A stretch of DNA of 64,000 nucleotides from an uncultured Aquimarina sp. (GCA_947498705.1 CANMLW010000001.1:62001-126000), one strand, 5' to 3'. Shown: positions 9,286 to 19,600, counted from the first letter of the stretch. Numbers and translations are program-made. The notes: generated by a model from the letters alone, not told the origin.

Positions 9286-10503
9286 TTACAAATGTTTTTG
9301 TAGATTACTATTTGCTAAAACGCTTTTTACAGCTTCCGTCATTTTTAGAGCTCTTTCCTTTACTTGTTCTTCGGTCCAGCTAAGTTTGATTAAACAAGAT
9401 ACAGTACAACTCATCCATGCATCACTGGCTGGGTATGAAGTTTTATTCTGACGAAGACCTAATTGTACTTCTTGAGATAGTTTACCAAGTGATTTCTGTT
9501 CTAAAAGATGCTCCCATTTCTTATAATAATGCCAGTTATTATCGTACCAATAAAAACAAGCATCCACCCCATGTTCACCAAAAGCTTTATGAGTATTTCT
9601 TGCTAATTCCTCTGATGGTAAAAAGATACTTAGAAATGCATAGCTTTCTACTCCTGTTTCAGGAACGTTTCTAAAAGTAACTTCTGGTATTGATGATAGT
9701 GCATCACGTAAGATAGTATAATTCTTTTTCTGGACATCAATGGTGTGATCTAGTTTTCTTAACTGGGCAACACCTACAGCTGCATTTAATTCAGATATTC
9801 GGTAATTATATCCTAGAAAAGGATGACTTTCTGCTCCTCGGTCATTACCGATATGATCATGTCCGTGATCCTGATATTTATGTGCTCGATCGGCATACGT
9901 TTCAGAATTGGTAATAATAGCTCCTCCTTCTCCACAGGTAATAGTTTTTACATAATCAAAGGAAAAACAACCTAAATCCCCATAACTACCCAAAGGCTTT
10001 CCGTCATAAAACCCTCCTATAGCCTGGCAGGCATCTTCTAACAGGATTAGGTTATGTTGATCACAAATGTTTTTAAGCGCTTTAAGATCTGCCATAGATC
10101 CACACATATGAACAGGCATTATTGCCTTGGTTTTAGGAGTGATACTTTTTTCTACAGCTTCTGGACTAAGTGTAAGTGTGTCATCGATATCACATAAAAC
10201 AGGAACTGCTCCTACAGATAGTATGGCTTCAAAACTTGCAACAAAAGTAAATGTAGGCATAATAACTTCATCGCCAGATCCGATTCCTGCACAGGCAAGA
10301 GCAACTGTAAGTGCTGCGGTTCCGCTAGAAACTACCTGAGCATAGTTGACTTGCATTTTTTTAGCCAGATCTTTCTCAAGCTCTAAGGCTTTATGATGCC
10401 CATTTCGCATAGGATCAAACCCATACCTCATTAATACTCCGTTGTCCAAAACATCTTGAACTTCTTTTTGCTCTTCGGCACCAAATATCTCAAATCCTGG
10501 CAT
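9286..10503 (-). CDS. DegT/DnrJ/EryC1/StrS aminotransferase, KdnA-like
   Basis: This 405-residue PLP-dependent sugar aminotransferase contains the Schiff-base lysine K186 in FSFDYVKTITCGEGG, the substrate-binding SSGTAAL and LLEDACQAIGG motifs. It also carries the unusual stretch DHGHDHIGNDRGAESHP. From memory, that stretch and MPGFEIFGAEE resemble KdnA, which makes 8-amino-3,8-dideoxy-Kdo for lipid A core in Shewanella. The specific assignment is tentative and no KdnB dehydrogenase is next to it. Other sugar substrates are possible. It is transcribed alone on the minus strand from a TAnnTTTG box at 10537-10544. Confidence 0.85.
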   Translation of the reverse strand: MPGFEIFGAEEQKEVQDVLDNGVLMRYGFDPMRNGHHKALELEKDLAKKMQVNYAQVVSSGTAALTVALACAGIGSGDEVIMPTFTFVASFEAILSVGAVPVLCDIDDTLTLSPEAVEKSITPKTKAIMPVHMCGSMADLKALKNICDQHNLILLEDACQAIGGFYDGKPLGSYGDLGCFSFDYVKTITCGEGGAIITNSETYADRAHKYQDHGHDHIGNDRGAESHPFLGYNYRISELNAAVGVAQLRKLDHTIDVQKKNYTILRDALSSIPEVTFRNVPETGVESYAFLSIFLPSEELARNTHKAFGEHGVDACFYWYDNNWHYYKKWEHLLEQKSLGKLSQEVQLGLRQNKTSYPASDAWMSCTVSCLIKLSWTEEQVKERALKMTEAVKSVLANSNLQKHL

Positions 10504-10522
10504 AGTTATCTTCTTAAAATTA

Positions 10523-10558
10523 AAAACTCTTTACGGCAAAAATACCGAAAAGAGTTTT
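10523..10558 (-). promoter_or_regulatory. Inverted repeat centred on a -7 promoter box
   Basis: On the minus strand, a TATTTTTG box (10544-10537) lies in the loop of a hairpin with 10-bp arms (10523-10532 and 10549-10558) plus three inner pairs. It sits 20 bases upstream of the aminotransferase start. It may act as an operator over the promoter, as a terminator of the upstream nitroreductase gene, or as both. Confidence 0.5.
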
Positions 10559-10571
10559 GATTTTATAGTTG

Positions 10572-10620
10572 CTATTTTAGTTTTTTCGATATCTGATATA
10601 GATATGTTAAACTAAAATAG
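10572..10620. repeat. 12-bp inverted repeat
   Basis: The arms 10572-10583 and 10609-10620 are perfect inverted copies around a 25-base AT-rich spacer. They lie directly after the nitroreductase stop (minus strand). No T tract follows, so terminator function is uncertain. Confidence 0.5.
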
Positions 10621-10631
10621 TTAATATACAA

Positions 10632-11261
10632 TTATATAGTAATGATAGTATCCCCAATAGGACGCCTTACTTTTTTAAATTCTGAAAACATGTCATCTTC
10701 AGCTCTATATCCTATAGGTAACACCAATACCGATGAAAGACCTTTTTTATCAAGTTGAAGCACTTCATTGTATTTTTCAGGAATAAAACCTTCCATAGGA
10801 CAAGCATCGATTTTTTCTATGGCACATACTGTTAGTAAATTACCCATTGCAAGATATGCTTGTTTTGTTGCCCAGTTGGATATCTCTTCTTCTGGTTTGC
10901 TTTCAAAAGAAGATACCAGTTGTTCTTTAAAAGGTTTAAGTACTTCTTCTGGAGTATTTCGAGTCACTTTTACATGATCAAAGTATTTTTTTATATATTC
11001 TTCTCCTATGTTTTTTTCGATACAAAATACAAGTAGATGAGAAGCGTCAGCAACTTGTTTCTGATTCCATGAATGTTGGGTTAACTCATTTTGCAACTCT
11101 TTGTTTTTTATTACAACAAGTTTTAGAGGTTGTAAACCGTATGAGGTAGCCGTTAGGTTAAATGCTTCTATAAGTATATCTATTTTTTCTTGCGGAAGTA
11201 TTCTCTCGTTATCAAATTTCTTTGTCGCATACCGCCATTTTAAACTATCTATAATATTCAT
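10632..11261 (-). CDS. NAD(P)H-dependent nitroreductase-family oxidoreductase
   Basis: This 209-residue FMN-dependent oxidoreductase of the NfsB/nitroreductase fold has the FMN-contact start WRYATKKFD, the TATSYGLQPLKLVVI segment and the AIEKIDACPMEGF loop. The C-terminal region DMFSEFKKVRRPIGDTI completes the dimer fold. Members reduce nitroaromatics, quinones or flavins; the natural substrate cannot be told from sequence. It is a single minus-strand gene between the aminotransferase and nhaC genes. Confidence 0.9.
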   Translation of the reverse strand: MNIIDSLKWRYATKKFDNERILPQEKIDILIEAFNLTATSYGLQPLKLVVIKNKELQNELTQHSWNQKQVADASHLLVFCIEKNIGEEYIKKYFDHVKVTRNTPEEVLKPFKEQLVSSFESKPEEEISNWATKQAYLAMGNLLTVCAIEKIDACPMEGFIPEKYNEVLQLDKKGLSSVLVLPIGYRAEDDMFSEFKKVRRPIGDTIITI

Positions 11262-11389
11262 CAGAAACTTTTTTAATTCAATGTAAAGATATTAGGAATG
11301 AAGCTATATTCATAGCTATTTACAAAAGAAAAATGTGCTATTGGCTCAAATTTAATATTTAAGTATTGCCATAGATAAATAGTTGAATA

Positions 11390-12877
11390 TTATGCTTCTC
11401 TTAGTTGTTTGATCTTTATTCTAAAAGCAGCAAAAAGTAAAGTCATAAATGGACTTAACCAGTTAAAAATTGCATAGAAGAAATAGTCTATTACTGGTAC
11501 TCCTAGTACACCACTTTGGTAGGCACCGCAAGTGTTCCAAGGAATTAAAACAGAGGTCACTGTCCCAGAATCTTCAAGCGTTCTACTTAGGTTTTCTGGA
11601 GCGAGTCCTTTGTCTTTAAAAGCTTTGGAAAACATTTTTCCGGGAACTACTATTGCCAAGTATTGATCAGATGCCGTAAGATTTAATGCTAAACAACTAC
11701 ATACCGTACTGGCAAAGAGTCCAAAAACTGATGATGCCATTGATAAAAGTGCGCTACTTATTCTTGTTAAAGCTCCAATAGCATCCATAATGCCTCCAAA
11801 TACCATCGCACAAATAATAAGCCAAATAGTGCCTAACATACCTTCCATTCCTTTGCCCGAAGCAGAGAATAACTCTTGTAAAGTAGTATTATCAGTTTCT
11901 ATAGAGGTTTTTACCGTGATTGCATTTAATATACCTTTATAAGCAGAAACAAAATCTAATGTTTTAACTCCCGCAATTTGGGCTACAATATGAGGTTGAA
12001 ATATAAGAGCAAAAATACCTCCTAAAATGGTTCCTGCCAATAGTGCTACAAGTGGTGGTGCTTTTTTGATAATTAATCCAATAACAACAATAGGCACAAT
12101 AAATAACCAACCATTAATATTAAAAGTGGCATCAAGGTCTGTTAATAATTTTTTTGTATCAGCAACTCCCGAGGCATCTTGAAAAAATCCTAAAACAATA
12201 AATACGATTAAAGTAATTAGAATAGTAGGTACAGTTGTATAAGCCATATATTTAATATGAGAGAATAATTCTCCACCTGCCATAGCAGGGGCTAGGTTAG
12301 TAGTATCAGATAATGGGGACATTTTATCTCCAAAATAAGCTCCAGATAATACTGCTCCAGCTGTCATTCCTAAAGAAATTCCTAAAGCATCTCCAATTCC
12401 TATAAGTGCAATACCTACAGTAGCAGATGTTGTCCAGGAACTTCCGGTTGCTATAGATATGATGGCACAAATAATAACACAAGCAGCCAAAAATATTGTA
12501 GGGTTAAGAATTTGTAAGCCATAATAAATCATAGAAGGGATAACACCACTAATAAGCCAAGTTCCTGCCAATGCACCAACCATTAGAAGAATTAATAAAG
12601 CTCCAGAGGTTGACTTTATATTTTCTGAAACTTCAGAAATCATTTGTTTATAGGATACTTTGTTAAAAAAACCAACTATCGCCGCTACAGCTCCTCCTAA
12701 TAATAAAATAAATTGATTACTTCCTCCCAATGCTTCATCCCCAAATACAAAAACATTAAAAGCTAACATTAAAACAAGGACTATTACAGGTAATAACGCT
12801 TCCCAAATGCTCAATTCTTTATTTTCAATAATATTTTCATCAGAAGATTCTGTGGGTTTGATATTTTGACTTTGCAT
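11390..12877 (-). CDS. nhaC: Na+/H+ antiporter, NhaC family
   Basis: This 495-residue inner-membrane sodium/proton antiporter has about 11-12 hydrophobic segments. NhaC-type signatures include ATGSSWTTSATVGIALIGIG and the acidic GAYFGDKMSPLSDTTNLAPA re-entrant region, plus VPWNTCGAY-like LIPWNTCGAYQSGVLG near the C-terminus. Sodium extrusion of this kind suits a marine bacterium. No partner gene is adjacent; the upstream side is a 960-base non-coding stretch. Confidence 0.93.
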   Translation of the reverse strand: MQSQNIKPTESSDENIIENKELSIWEALLPVIVLVLMLAFNVFVFGDEALGGSNQFILLLGGAVAAIVGFFNKVSYKQMISEVSENIKSTSGALLILLMVGALAGTWLISGVIPSMIYYGLQILNPTIFLAACVIICAIISIATGSSWTTSATVGIALIGIGDALGISLGMTAGAVLSGAYFGDKMSPLSDTTNLAPAMAGGELFSHIKYMAYTTVPTILITLIVFIVLGFFQDASGVADTKKLLTDLDATFNINGWLFIVPIVVIGLIIKKAPPLVALLAGTILGGIFALIFQPHIVAQIAGVKTLDFVSAYKGILNAITVKTSIETDNTTLQELFSASGKGMEGMLGTIWLIICAMVFGGIMDAIGALTRISSALLSMASSVFGLFASTVCSCLALNLTASDQYLAIVVPGKMFSKAFKDKGLAPENLSRTLEDSGTVTSVLIPWNTCGAYQSGVLGVPVIDYFFYAIFNWLSPFMTLLFAAFRIKIKQLREA

Positions 12878-13185
12878 AGGTGTGTATTCGAAATTTTAAA
12901 GATGTAATGTTACGATATTAATAAAAGTTATGCAACGCCTACACTAAGTTTAACTACATCACCAATCACTAAATAAAAACAATTATGCTTTTAATCGAAT
13001 TTTTATGTATTTTGACGATAAACATTGATTGTTGTATGGGGAGAATTCTATCATTTACTTAAGAAATATCTACTTTTGAAGTATAGAAAAAACATAAAGT
13101 TATATGATTACGTATAGACTTTAAAAAATATAATAGTTCCCCGATTGATTGATTTGATTTAGTTTTTTTTGCCCCAAACCCTTAT

Positions 13186-13213
13186 AAGCCTCAAACCCCA
13201 AGAGGCTTTTTTT
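13186..13213 (+). terminator. Orphan intrinsic terminator A
   Basis: Stem AAGCCTC/GAGGCTT (13186-13192 with 13202-13208), A/C-rich 9-base loop, then a T tract. No gene lies upstream on the plus strand. Confidence 0.7.
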
Positions 13214-13249
13214 GTTATTTACACCTTTCTTTTTCGGTAATATTGTTTA

Positions 13250-13425
13250 TTAAACCCGGATTATGCATTAGAACTTCGTTATGAAGGTTTCAAGTGCAAT
13301 AAAAACAGGTATTTTCTTAATTTCAGCATAGCATCGCTATGGTTATATTAAAAAATACAGCAAAGCATCGGTTTTTGAACCAATTGGAAGCTGTAATAGA
13401 TTTTTTAATGCATAATCCTGGTTAA
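13250..13425. mobile_element. Putative MITE-like imperfect palindrome
   Basis: The terminal arms of about 20 bp (13250-13270 and 13406-13425) are inverted copies sharing GGATTATGCATTA with one indel and one mismatch. The inside is also a degraded palindrome, and a perfect CATAGC/GCTATG hairpin (13327-13341) lies at its centre. It has no coding capacity. The structure fits a miniature inverted-repeat element or another fold-back repeat; no clear target duplication beyond TTAA is seen. Confidence 0.5.
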
Positions 13426-13759
13426 AGATAGATACTATTTTAACAGGAAAACTACTGCTAATTGATATGTTGTTCTTGTTCGTTTTGAACGGTATTTCTA
13501 CTTTTTATATAAACCTAATTGATACTATTTTACCTATATATGGTACAATGTTTGTTATTTCGGGTGTTTTTTGTTAATAAACCATATTTTTTTGATGATT
13601 TTTCGTAAGTTTATTACGGTAATAACGTACTATTATACAACACATTACTTAAAAGAATAACTAAACATTGTCAATTAATACATTGTCAAATTTTTTAATT
13701 GACCCCTAAATATTAGATTACTTTTTTTATCCTAAAATTATAGGACTTAACCCCATAAT

Positions 13760-13787
13760 AAGCCTCACGCCCCTGAGGCTTTTTTTG
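13760..13787 (+). terminator. Orphan intrinsic terminator B
   Basis: Stem AAGCCTCA/TGAGGCTT (13760-13767 with 13774-13781), loop CGCCCC, then seven T. Same stem and flanks as terminator A, 574 bases downstream of it and just before the CPBP gene. Confidence 0.75.
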
Positions 13788-13841
13788 TTATAAAAAGATA
13801 TATTTCAATTTTTATTCAGAAATTGCTAGAAAACTAGTAAA

Positions 13842-14474
13842 ATGCAATTTAGATTATATCGAGGAATAGAATTATTATTACTTTTTGTTATAGTACCCTT
13901 AAGTCTTCTTTTGGATTATCACTTTCTTTTTAAGGTTGTTTCTGCTTTTATTGGCTTTGGTTATATTCTATATATTTTACGTAAGAATGGACTTTTAAAA
14001 TTAAAGCTTCCAGAAAAATTGGATTGGAAATTATTTTGGAAAGAAACTATTGTAAAACTTGCAATTATAATGTTGATTACAGGATTGTATGTTTTTTGGG
14101 TGGCACCCGATAAGTTGTTTGCTGTAATGTTAAAAAAACCAGGGTTGTGGTTTGTTATTTTATTTGTTTATACATTTTTATCTGTTTGGCCACAAGAAAT
14201 TATTTATAGAACATTTTTTTATAATCGCTATAAAGAATTAATAACAAACAAATGGTTGATGTTTTTTATTAATGCAATACTTTTTTCGTTAGCACATCTT
14301 TTTTTTAGAAGTGTACTGGTACAGCTACTTACTTTTATAGGTGGTTTGTTATTTGCATATACGTATCATAAGACAAAGTCGACCATGTTGGTTTCTATTG
14401 AGCATGCTATTTATGGAAATTGGTTATTTACAGTCGGTATGGGGGAAATGCTTGCTTTTCCCGGAGTGGAATAA
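13842..14474 (+). CDS. CPBP family intramembrane glutamic endopeptidase
   Basis: This 210-residue protein has about six membrane helices. The three CPBP (Abi) motifs are present: PQEIIYRTFFYNRY (motif 1, normally EExxxR, here QE), FSLAHLFF (motif 2) and EHAIYGNWLF (motif 3, HxxxN). Motif-1 Glu is retained at the second position only, a variant I know from other Flavobacteriia. Family members include Rce1-like prenyl proteases and bacteriocin self-immunity proteins; the target here is unknown. The gene stands alone. Confidence 0.82.
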   Translation: MQFRLYRGIELLLLFVIVPLSLLLDYHFLFKVVSAFIGFGYILYILRKNGLLKLKLPEKLDWKLFWKETIVKLAIIMLITGLYVFWVAPDKLFAVMLKKPGLWFVILFVYTFLSVWPQEIIYRTFFYNRYKELITNKWLMFFINAILFSLAHLFFRSVLVQLLTFIGGLLFAYTYHKTKSTMLVSIEHAIYGNWLFTVGMGEMLAFPGVE

Positions 14475-14625
14475 TTAGCATTTCCAAGCCTCAAAATAAA
14501 CTTGTTTTAATAGCTTCTCTTAGGTTTATCACCAAGATACTAACTACTGCTTTATAAAAATATTTTTGGATTGATCCAATAATAATTTAAAAGGTAGCTA
14601 TAACCAAATATAAACTCAAAGACAA

Positions 14626-15201
14626 TCAACTTTGTAACAAAAAGTCAATTAACTGTTTTGTTGCTTTACCTCGATGACCTATTTCATTTTTTTTTGATAA
14701 TTCGAGTTCGGCAAATGTTTTATCATACCCTTCTGGTAAAAAAATGGGATCATATCCGAATCCCTGTTCTCCTCGTTTTTCGGTAGTTATATTTCCAGCG
14801 CAGATACCAGTAAAGGTTTTTACTTCTCCATTTATGATAAGAGCAATTACTGTTTTAAATAGTGCCGTTCTATTTTTTTTACCAGACAATTCATTTAGAA
14901 GCTTATTCATATTAGCATTGGCATCTTTTGCTTCACTTGCGTACCTTGCAGAAAACACTCCAGGTGCACCATTTAATATTTCGACTTCTAAACCTGTATC
15001 ATCAGCAAAACAATCATAACCATAGTGCTTTTTTACATAGGTTGCTTTTTGTAATGCGTTGCCCTTGATAGTATCAGACGTTTCAGGGATATCTTCTTCA
15101 CATTTAATATCAGCAAGACTAACAAGTTCTATGGTTGAAGGTAGTAAAGTCTGAATTTCTCTTATTTTATTGTGGTTATTGGTAGCGAATACTAATTTCA
15201 T
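14626..15201 (-). CDS. rdgB: Non-canonical purine NTP pyrophosphatase (RdgB/HAM1)
   Basis: This 191-residue house-cleaning enzyme hydrolyses ITP, dITP and XTP to the monophosphates. The N-terminal nucleotide-binding motif is [14 protein letters not shown], followed by [24 protein letters not shown] and the C-terminal [12 protein letters not shown] and HRGKA segments, all conserved. It is the last gene of a minus-strand set DUF2520-kdsC-rdgB, 48 bases after kdsC. Confidence 0.95.
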   Translation of the reverse strand: MKLVFATNNHNKIREIQTLLPSTIELVSLADIKCEEDIPETSDTIKGNALQKATYVKKHYGYDCFADDTGLEVEILNGAPGVFSARYASEAKDANANMNKLLNELSGKKNRTALFKTVIALIINGEVKTFTGICAGNITTEKRGEQGFGYDPIFLPEGYDKTFAELELSKKNEIGHRGKATKQLIDFLLQS

Positions 15202-15249
15202 AAATTTAAATAGATAAAATAACAGTAATAATAATCAATTTAATGTGGT

Positions 15250-15774
15250 TTATGCTTTTGCATCATAATCAGCGATCCATTTTCCTTGTACCTTAAGCAC
15301 TTGTTCGATAACATCTCTTACACATCCTTTCCCTCCTTTTTTGAAGGAAACATATTTAGAAACTTCCTTAACATCTGAAGCTGCATCTTGTGGACATGTA
15401 GGTAAACCAATCATTTTCATAACAGGGATATCAGGAATATCGTCTCCCATATACAGTACATTTTCTTTTTTGATAGAATAGATATCAAGGTATTCATCCA
15501 GTTGATCTATTTTATGATGTGCTCCAAGATAAATGTCGGTGATTCCTAATCCTTTAAGTCGTTGTCTAACCCCTTCATTTTTTCCTCCAGATATTATACA
15601 TACATTATATCCTTGTTGTACAGCAGTTTTAAGAGCGTACCCATCTTTGATATTCATGGTTCTAAGCAGTTGACCATCTGTGTTAATGATTACAGTACCA
15701 TCAGTAAGTACTCCGTCAACGTCAAAAATAAAAGTGGTGATGTGATTAAGATATTCTTTATAACTTTTTTCCAT
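15250..15774 (-). CDS. kdsC: KDO 8-phosphate phosphatase (KdsC-like HAD)
   Basis: This HAD phosphatase of the KdsC type releases Kdo from Kdo-8-phosphate in LPS synthesis. The catalytic aspartates are D18 and D20 in IFDVDGVLTDG, the Lys loop follows MNIKDGYALK, then IISGGKNEGVR and MGDDIPDIPVM. It is cap-less and of normal length (174 residues). I use the ATG at 15774 (MEKSYKEYL) instead of an upstream one at 15840, because it gives the standard N-terminus and an overlap of only 17 bases with the DUF2520 gene upstream. Confidence 0.92.
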   Translation of the reverse strand: MEKSYKEYLNHITTFIFDVDGVLTDGTVIINTDGQLLRTMNIKDGYALKTAVQQGYNVCIISGGKNEGVRQRLKGLGITDIYLGAHHKIDQLDEYLDIYSIKKENVLYMGDDIPDIPVMKMIGLPTCPQDAASDVKEVSKYVSFKKGGKGCVRDVIEQVLKVQGKWIADYDAKA

Positions 15775-16522
15775 ATTTAGATTGTATTGCTTTGGTAAGG
15801 ATTTGGTAAATTTCTTTTTGAGACGTATTCGATATGGCATCAGAATGCCTCTTTATAGTTTTAATATCATTTCTTAACGCCGGACCAGTTTGTGCATGAT
15901 CAGGCTCGATATGTGTGATTTTTTGAGCAGTTTCAAGTATTAATGGGTACAAAATTTCAAAAGGAATGTCATGTTCTCTACAAATGTCATGACCTATAGA
16001 AAACAAATGATTTGTAAAATTGTTAACAAATACCGCGGCCAAATGTAACATTTTTCTTTGCTCTGATGATATTTCGTATACTTTTTTTGTCAAATAAGAC
16101 GCTATTTTGTTAAGTAGTATTATATCTTTTTTATGCATTGCTTCTAGACAAAAAGGAATGGTTTCAAAGTCTACAGTTTTGGCATTGCTAAATGTTTGCA
16201 AAGGATAAAAAACACCTGTTCTATTTTTTTGATGTATGGCATCTATAGAGACACTTCCAGAAGTATGAACTACTAATTTATTTGTTACAGGAATTTGAGA
16301 AGAAACTTCTCGAATGGCATCATCACTGATAGCTATAATATAAATATCAGCTTCTTGTAAAGTGTTGATATCTTTTGTGATAGAGCTTGGGTCTTGATTA
16401 GGATGTAATAAAACCCCTTTACGATTGTAGCATTGTACAATCATTACGGATTTTTGCTTTAAAAAAGCGTCATACAAATGTTTGGCCACATTACCTGCGC
16501 CAAGAATAATAATTCTAATCAT
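15758..16522 (-). CDS. Rossmann-fold/DUF2520 protein
   Basis: This 254-residue protein has an N-terminal NAD(P)-binding Rossmann fold (IIILGAGNVAKHLYDAF, TSGSVSIDAI) and a C-terminal DUF2520 helical domain (RKMLHLAAVFVNNFTNHLF, TGPALRNDIKTIKRH), resembling ProC-like and ketopantoate-type reductases. Substrate unknown. It is the first gene of the minus-strand set with kdsC, a neighbourhood conserved in Bacteroidetes. A TATTTTTG box ends five bases before its ATG, so the transcript may be nearly leaderless. Confidence 0.9.
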   Translation of the reverse strand: MIRIIILGAGNVAKHLYDAFLKQKSVMIVQCYNRKGVLLHPNQDPSSITKDINTLQEADIYIIAISDDAIREVSSQIPVTNKLVVHTSGSVSIDAIHQKNRTGVFYPLQTFSNAKTVDFETIPFCLEAMHKKDIILLNKIASYLTKKVYEISSEQRKMLHLAAVFVNNFTNHLFSIGHDICREHDIPFEILYPLILETAQKITHIEPDHAQTGPALRNDIKTIKRHSDAISNTSQKEIYQILTKAIQSKYGKKL

Positions 16523-16526
16523 TCGG

Positions 16527-16534
16527 CAAAAATA
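16527..16534 (-). promoter_or_regulatory. -7 promoter box (TATTTTTG) of the DUF2520-kdsC-rdgB set
   Basis: TAnnTTTG on the minus strand immediately upstream of the DUF2520 ATG, implying a leaderless or near-leaderless mRNA. Confidence 0.4.
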
Positions 16535-16628
16535 AGGAAGTTCTCCTAAAAAAAATGAACAAGTCTGATACTTCTGTTAAAACCGCTAAATCCTGGAACT
16601 AAATGCAATAATATCCCATTAAAAACAG

Positions 16629-16636
16629 TAAATTTG
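16629..16636 (+). promoter_or_regulatory. -7 promoter box (TAAATTTG) of the ccs gene
   Basis: TAnnTTTG match 24 bases before the ATG of the cytochrome c biogenesis gene; divergent from the DUF2520 promoter. Confidence 0.45.
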
Positions 16637-16659
16637 CAGGCTAAAAAAGAAAGGTGATT

Positions 16660-19600
16660 ATGCAAGACAAACTCGCGAATGTTTTATTCTCAACACGTTT
16701 AATGGCAATTTTGTTTCTGGTCTTTGCAGTTTCTATGGGGATAGGAACATTTCTAGAAGATGCACATGGTACAACAGCGGCTAGAATATGGATTTATAAT
16801 ACTTGGTGGTTCGAAGCGATCATGGTATTTTTTGCAATAAATTTTTGTGGAAACATCCTTAGATTCAGACTCTATAAAAAAGATAAATGGCCTACGTTGC
16901 TATTACATTTATCATTTATACTGATCATTGTAGGTGCTTTTGTAACACGCTATATAAGTTATGAAGGAGTAATGCCTATTCGTGAAGGAGAAACAACCGC
17001 TAGGTTTCTTTCTGAAAAAACATATGTATCTGTTTTTATGGATGGAGAAATTGACGGAGAACCACGACGCAGAGTTGTAACAAAAGATGTGGAGTTAGCA
17101 GAAGCTACCGGTAATGATTTTACAATCAATACAGATTATAATCAACAACCGGTAACTATTCAATATAAAAGCTTTATACAAGGAGCCGAGATGGGATTGG
17201 TAGAGAATGAAAGTGGAGAGAACTATCTTAAAATTGTAGAAGCAGGAGGTGGGGATCGCCATGATCATTTTCTTAAAGAAGGAGAAGTTTCTAATTTACA
17301 TAATATATTAATTGCTTTTAACAATCCAACCAAAGGTGCGATTAATATTACCTATAAAAATGATGAGTATTTTATAGAATCTCCTTTCGAAGGATCTTAT
17401 ATGCGTATGGCCGATCAAAAACAAGGGTTGGTTTTTAAAGATAGTTTACAGCCACTAATGTTAAGGTCTTTGTATCAAACTGCAGGTATGCAGTTTGTTA
17501 TTCCGGATCCCGTAACTACGGGGATCTATGACGTAGTACCAATAGAGGTCAAGGACAAAGGTCAACAGGATGCTTTGTTTATAGACGTTACTACTAAGGG
17601 CGAAACTAAAACGGTCAAATTACTAGGAGGTAAGGGCTTTACTAATGAAATGACCAAAATTTCTCTGGGAGGATTAGATATGCATTTTAGATATGGATCT
17701 AAAGAATTAGAACTTCCATTCGAACTTAAGTTAAATGATTTTATTGCTGAAAAATATCCTGGGACGAAAAACGTATACAAATCATTTAAAAGTAAAGTAG
17801 ATATTGTAGAAAATAATACATCAAGGCCTTATGATATATATATGAATCATGTATTGGATCATAAAGGTTATCGTTTTTTTCAAGCATCTTTTGATCCAGA
17901 TGAAAAAGGAACAGTATTATCGGTAAACCATGATCGATGGGGAACCTGGATTACCTATGCAGGATATATGTTACTATACTTAGGATTAATGCTAATTCTA
18001 TTTGTAAAAGGATCACGCTTTAAGGATTTAGAGAATCTGCTTGATAAGGTTAAGAAAAAAAAGAAAGCATTAACAATACTTTTGTTACTCTTAATTTCTA
18101 ATATATCCATTGCGCAACAACAATCAGGACATACAGATCATTTACCAACGTTGCCAGCAGAAGCACAATTAGACTCTGTCATAATGGCCAATGTTGTGCC
18201 CAAAGAGCATGCAGCTAATTTTGGAAGCATTGTTATTCAGGATGAGCGTGGTCGAATGAAACCGGTAAACACATTTTCTTCAGAATTACTGCGTAAGCTT
18301 AGTAAGAAAGATAAATATAAAGGATTAAATGCAGATCAAGTATTTGTATCAATGGTCGAAAATCCTTTTATATGGTATAGTGTTCCTATTATAGAAATAC
18401 AACGAGAAAATGATAGTATAAGAAAAATATTAGGAGTTCCCAAAACAGAACGAAGAGTATCATTAATTGATTTGGTAGAGCCCGATGGTTCTTACAAATT
18501 GGCACCTTACCTAGAGCGAGCTAGTAGTACAAATACTCCTAGTAGTTTTGAGAAGGATTTCCTTAAAACACACGAAAAGTTTTACTTGCTTAATCAAGCT
18601 TTGAGCGGTGGGATTTTAAAAGTTTTTCCAGTTCCGGGAGACGAAGGAAATAAGTGGGTTTCTGTACCAGAGCTAAATGAGTTTACATTTAAAGGTATGG
18701 ATTCTGTTTACACCAGACAAATCATTTCTATATATAGGCAATCTTTGCAAGAGGCAAGAAAATCTGGTGATTACAGTAAGCCAAATAAATATGTAGAAAG
18801 CATTAAAAGTTTTCAGAAAAAATATGGTAGCGCTGTGGTGCCTTCTGATAAAAAGATAAAAGCAGAAATAGCACTTAATAAATATGACATATTTAGAACG
18901 TTGTATAGATATTATGGCCTGATTGGTTTATTAATGATGTTTTTTGTAATCGCTAGAATATTTAAGGATTCTAGAGTTATTAGAGGGTTAATAAACAGTA
19001 CAATAGGAATCATTATCTTTCTTTTTATTCTACATACTGCAGGATTAATAATACGTTGGTATGTTTCTGGTCACGCCCCATGGAGTGACGCCTATGAATC
19101 TATGATATATGTGGCATGGACAACATTGGCAATTGGATTGGCTTTTGGAAAAAGAAGTAATCTTACCATTGCTGCAACTACCTTTGTAGCAGCTATTATT
19201 TTGTTTTTTGCACATCAAAATTGGACAGATCCAGCCATTGCGAATTTACAACCTGTTTTAGATTCATATTGGGTACTTATTCATGTTTCTATAATTGTGG
19301 GTAGTTATGGGCCATTCTTTGTTGGTGCTATCTTAGGTATTCTAGCACTCTTGCTAATGATTTTAACCACAAAATCTAATAAAAAGAGGATGGAACTTAA
19401 TATAAAAGAAATTACAATTATTAACGAGATGTCACTAACCATTGGTCTAGTAATGTTAACTATCGGAAATTTTTTAGGTGGTATGTGGGCAAATGAAAGT
19501 TGGGGAAGATATTGGGGTTGGGACCCTAAAGAAACCTGGGCTTTAATTAGTATCATGGTCTATGCGTTTGTAATTCATATGCGATTGGTTCCTGGGTTAA

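Larger units (their letters stand above)
12878..13841. other. 964-base non-coding region
   Basis: There is no convincing gene on either strand. The region holds two similar orphan hairpin terminators (13186-13213 and 13760-13787) and a 176-bp imperfect palindrome (13250-13425). Both terminators are preceded by a C-rich patch and ATAAGCCTC and followed by TTTGTTAT, so each may end a small transcript. I found no matching TAnnTTTG promoter. Confidence 0.6.
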
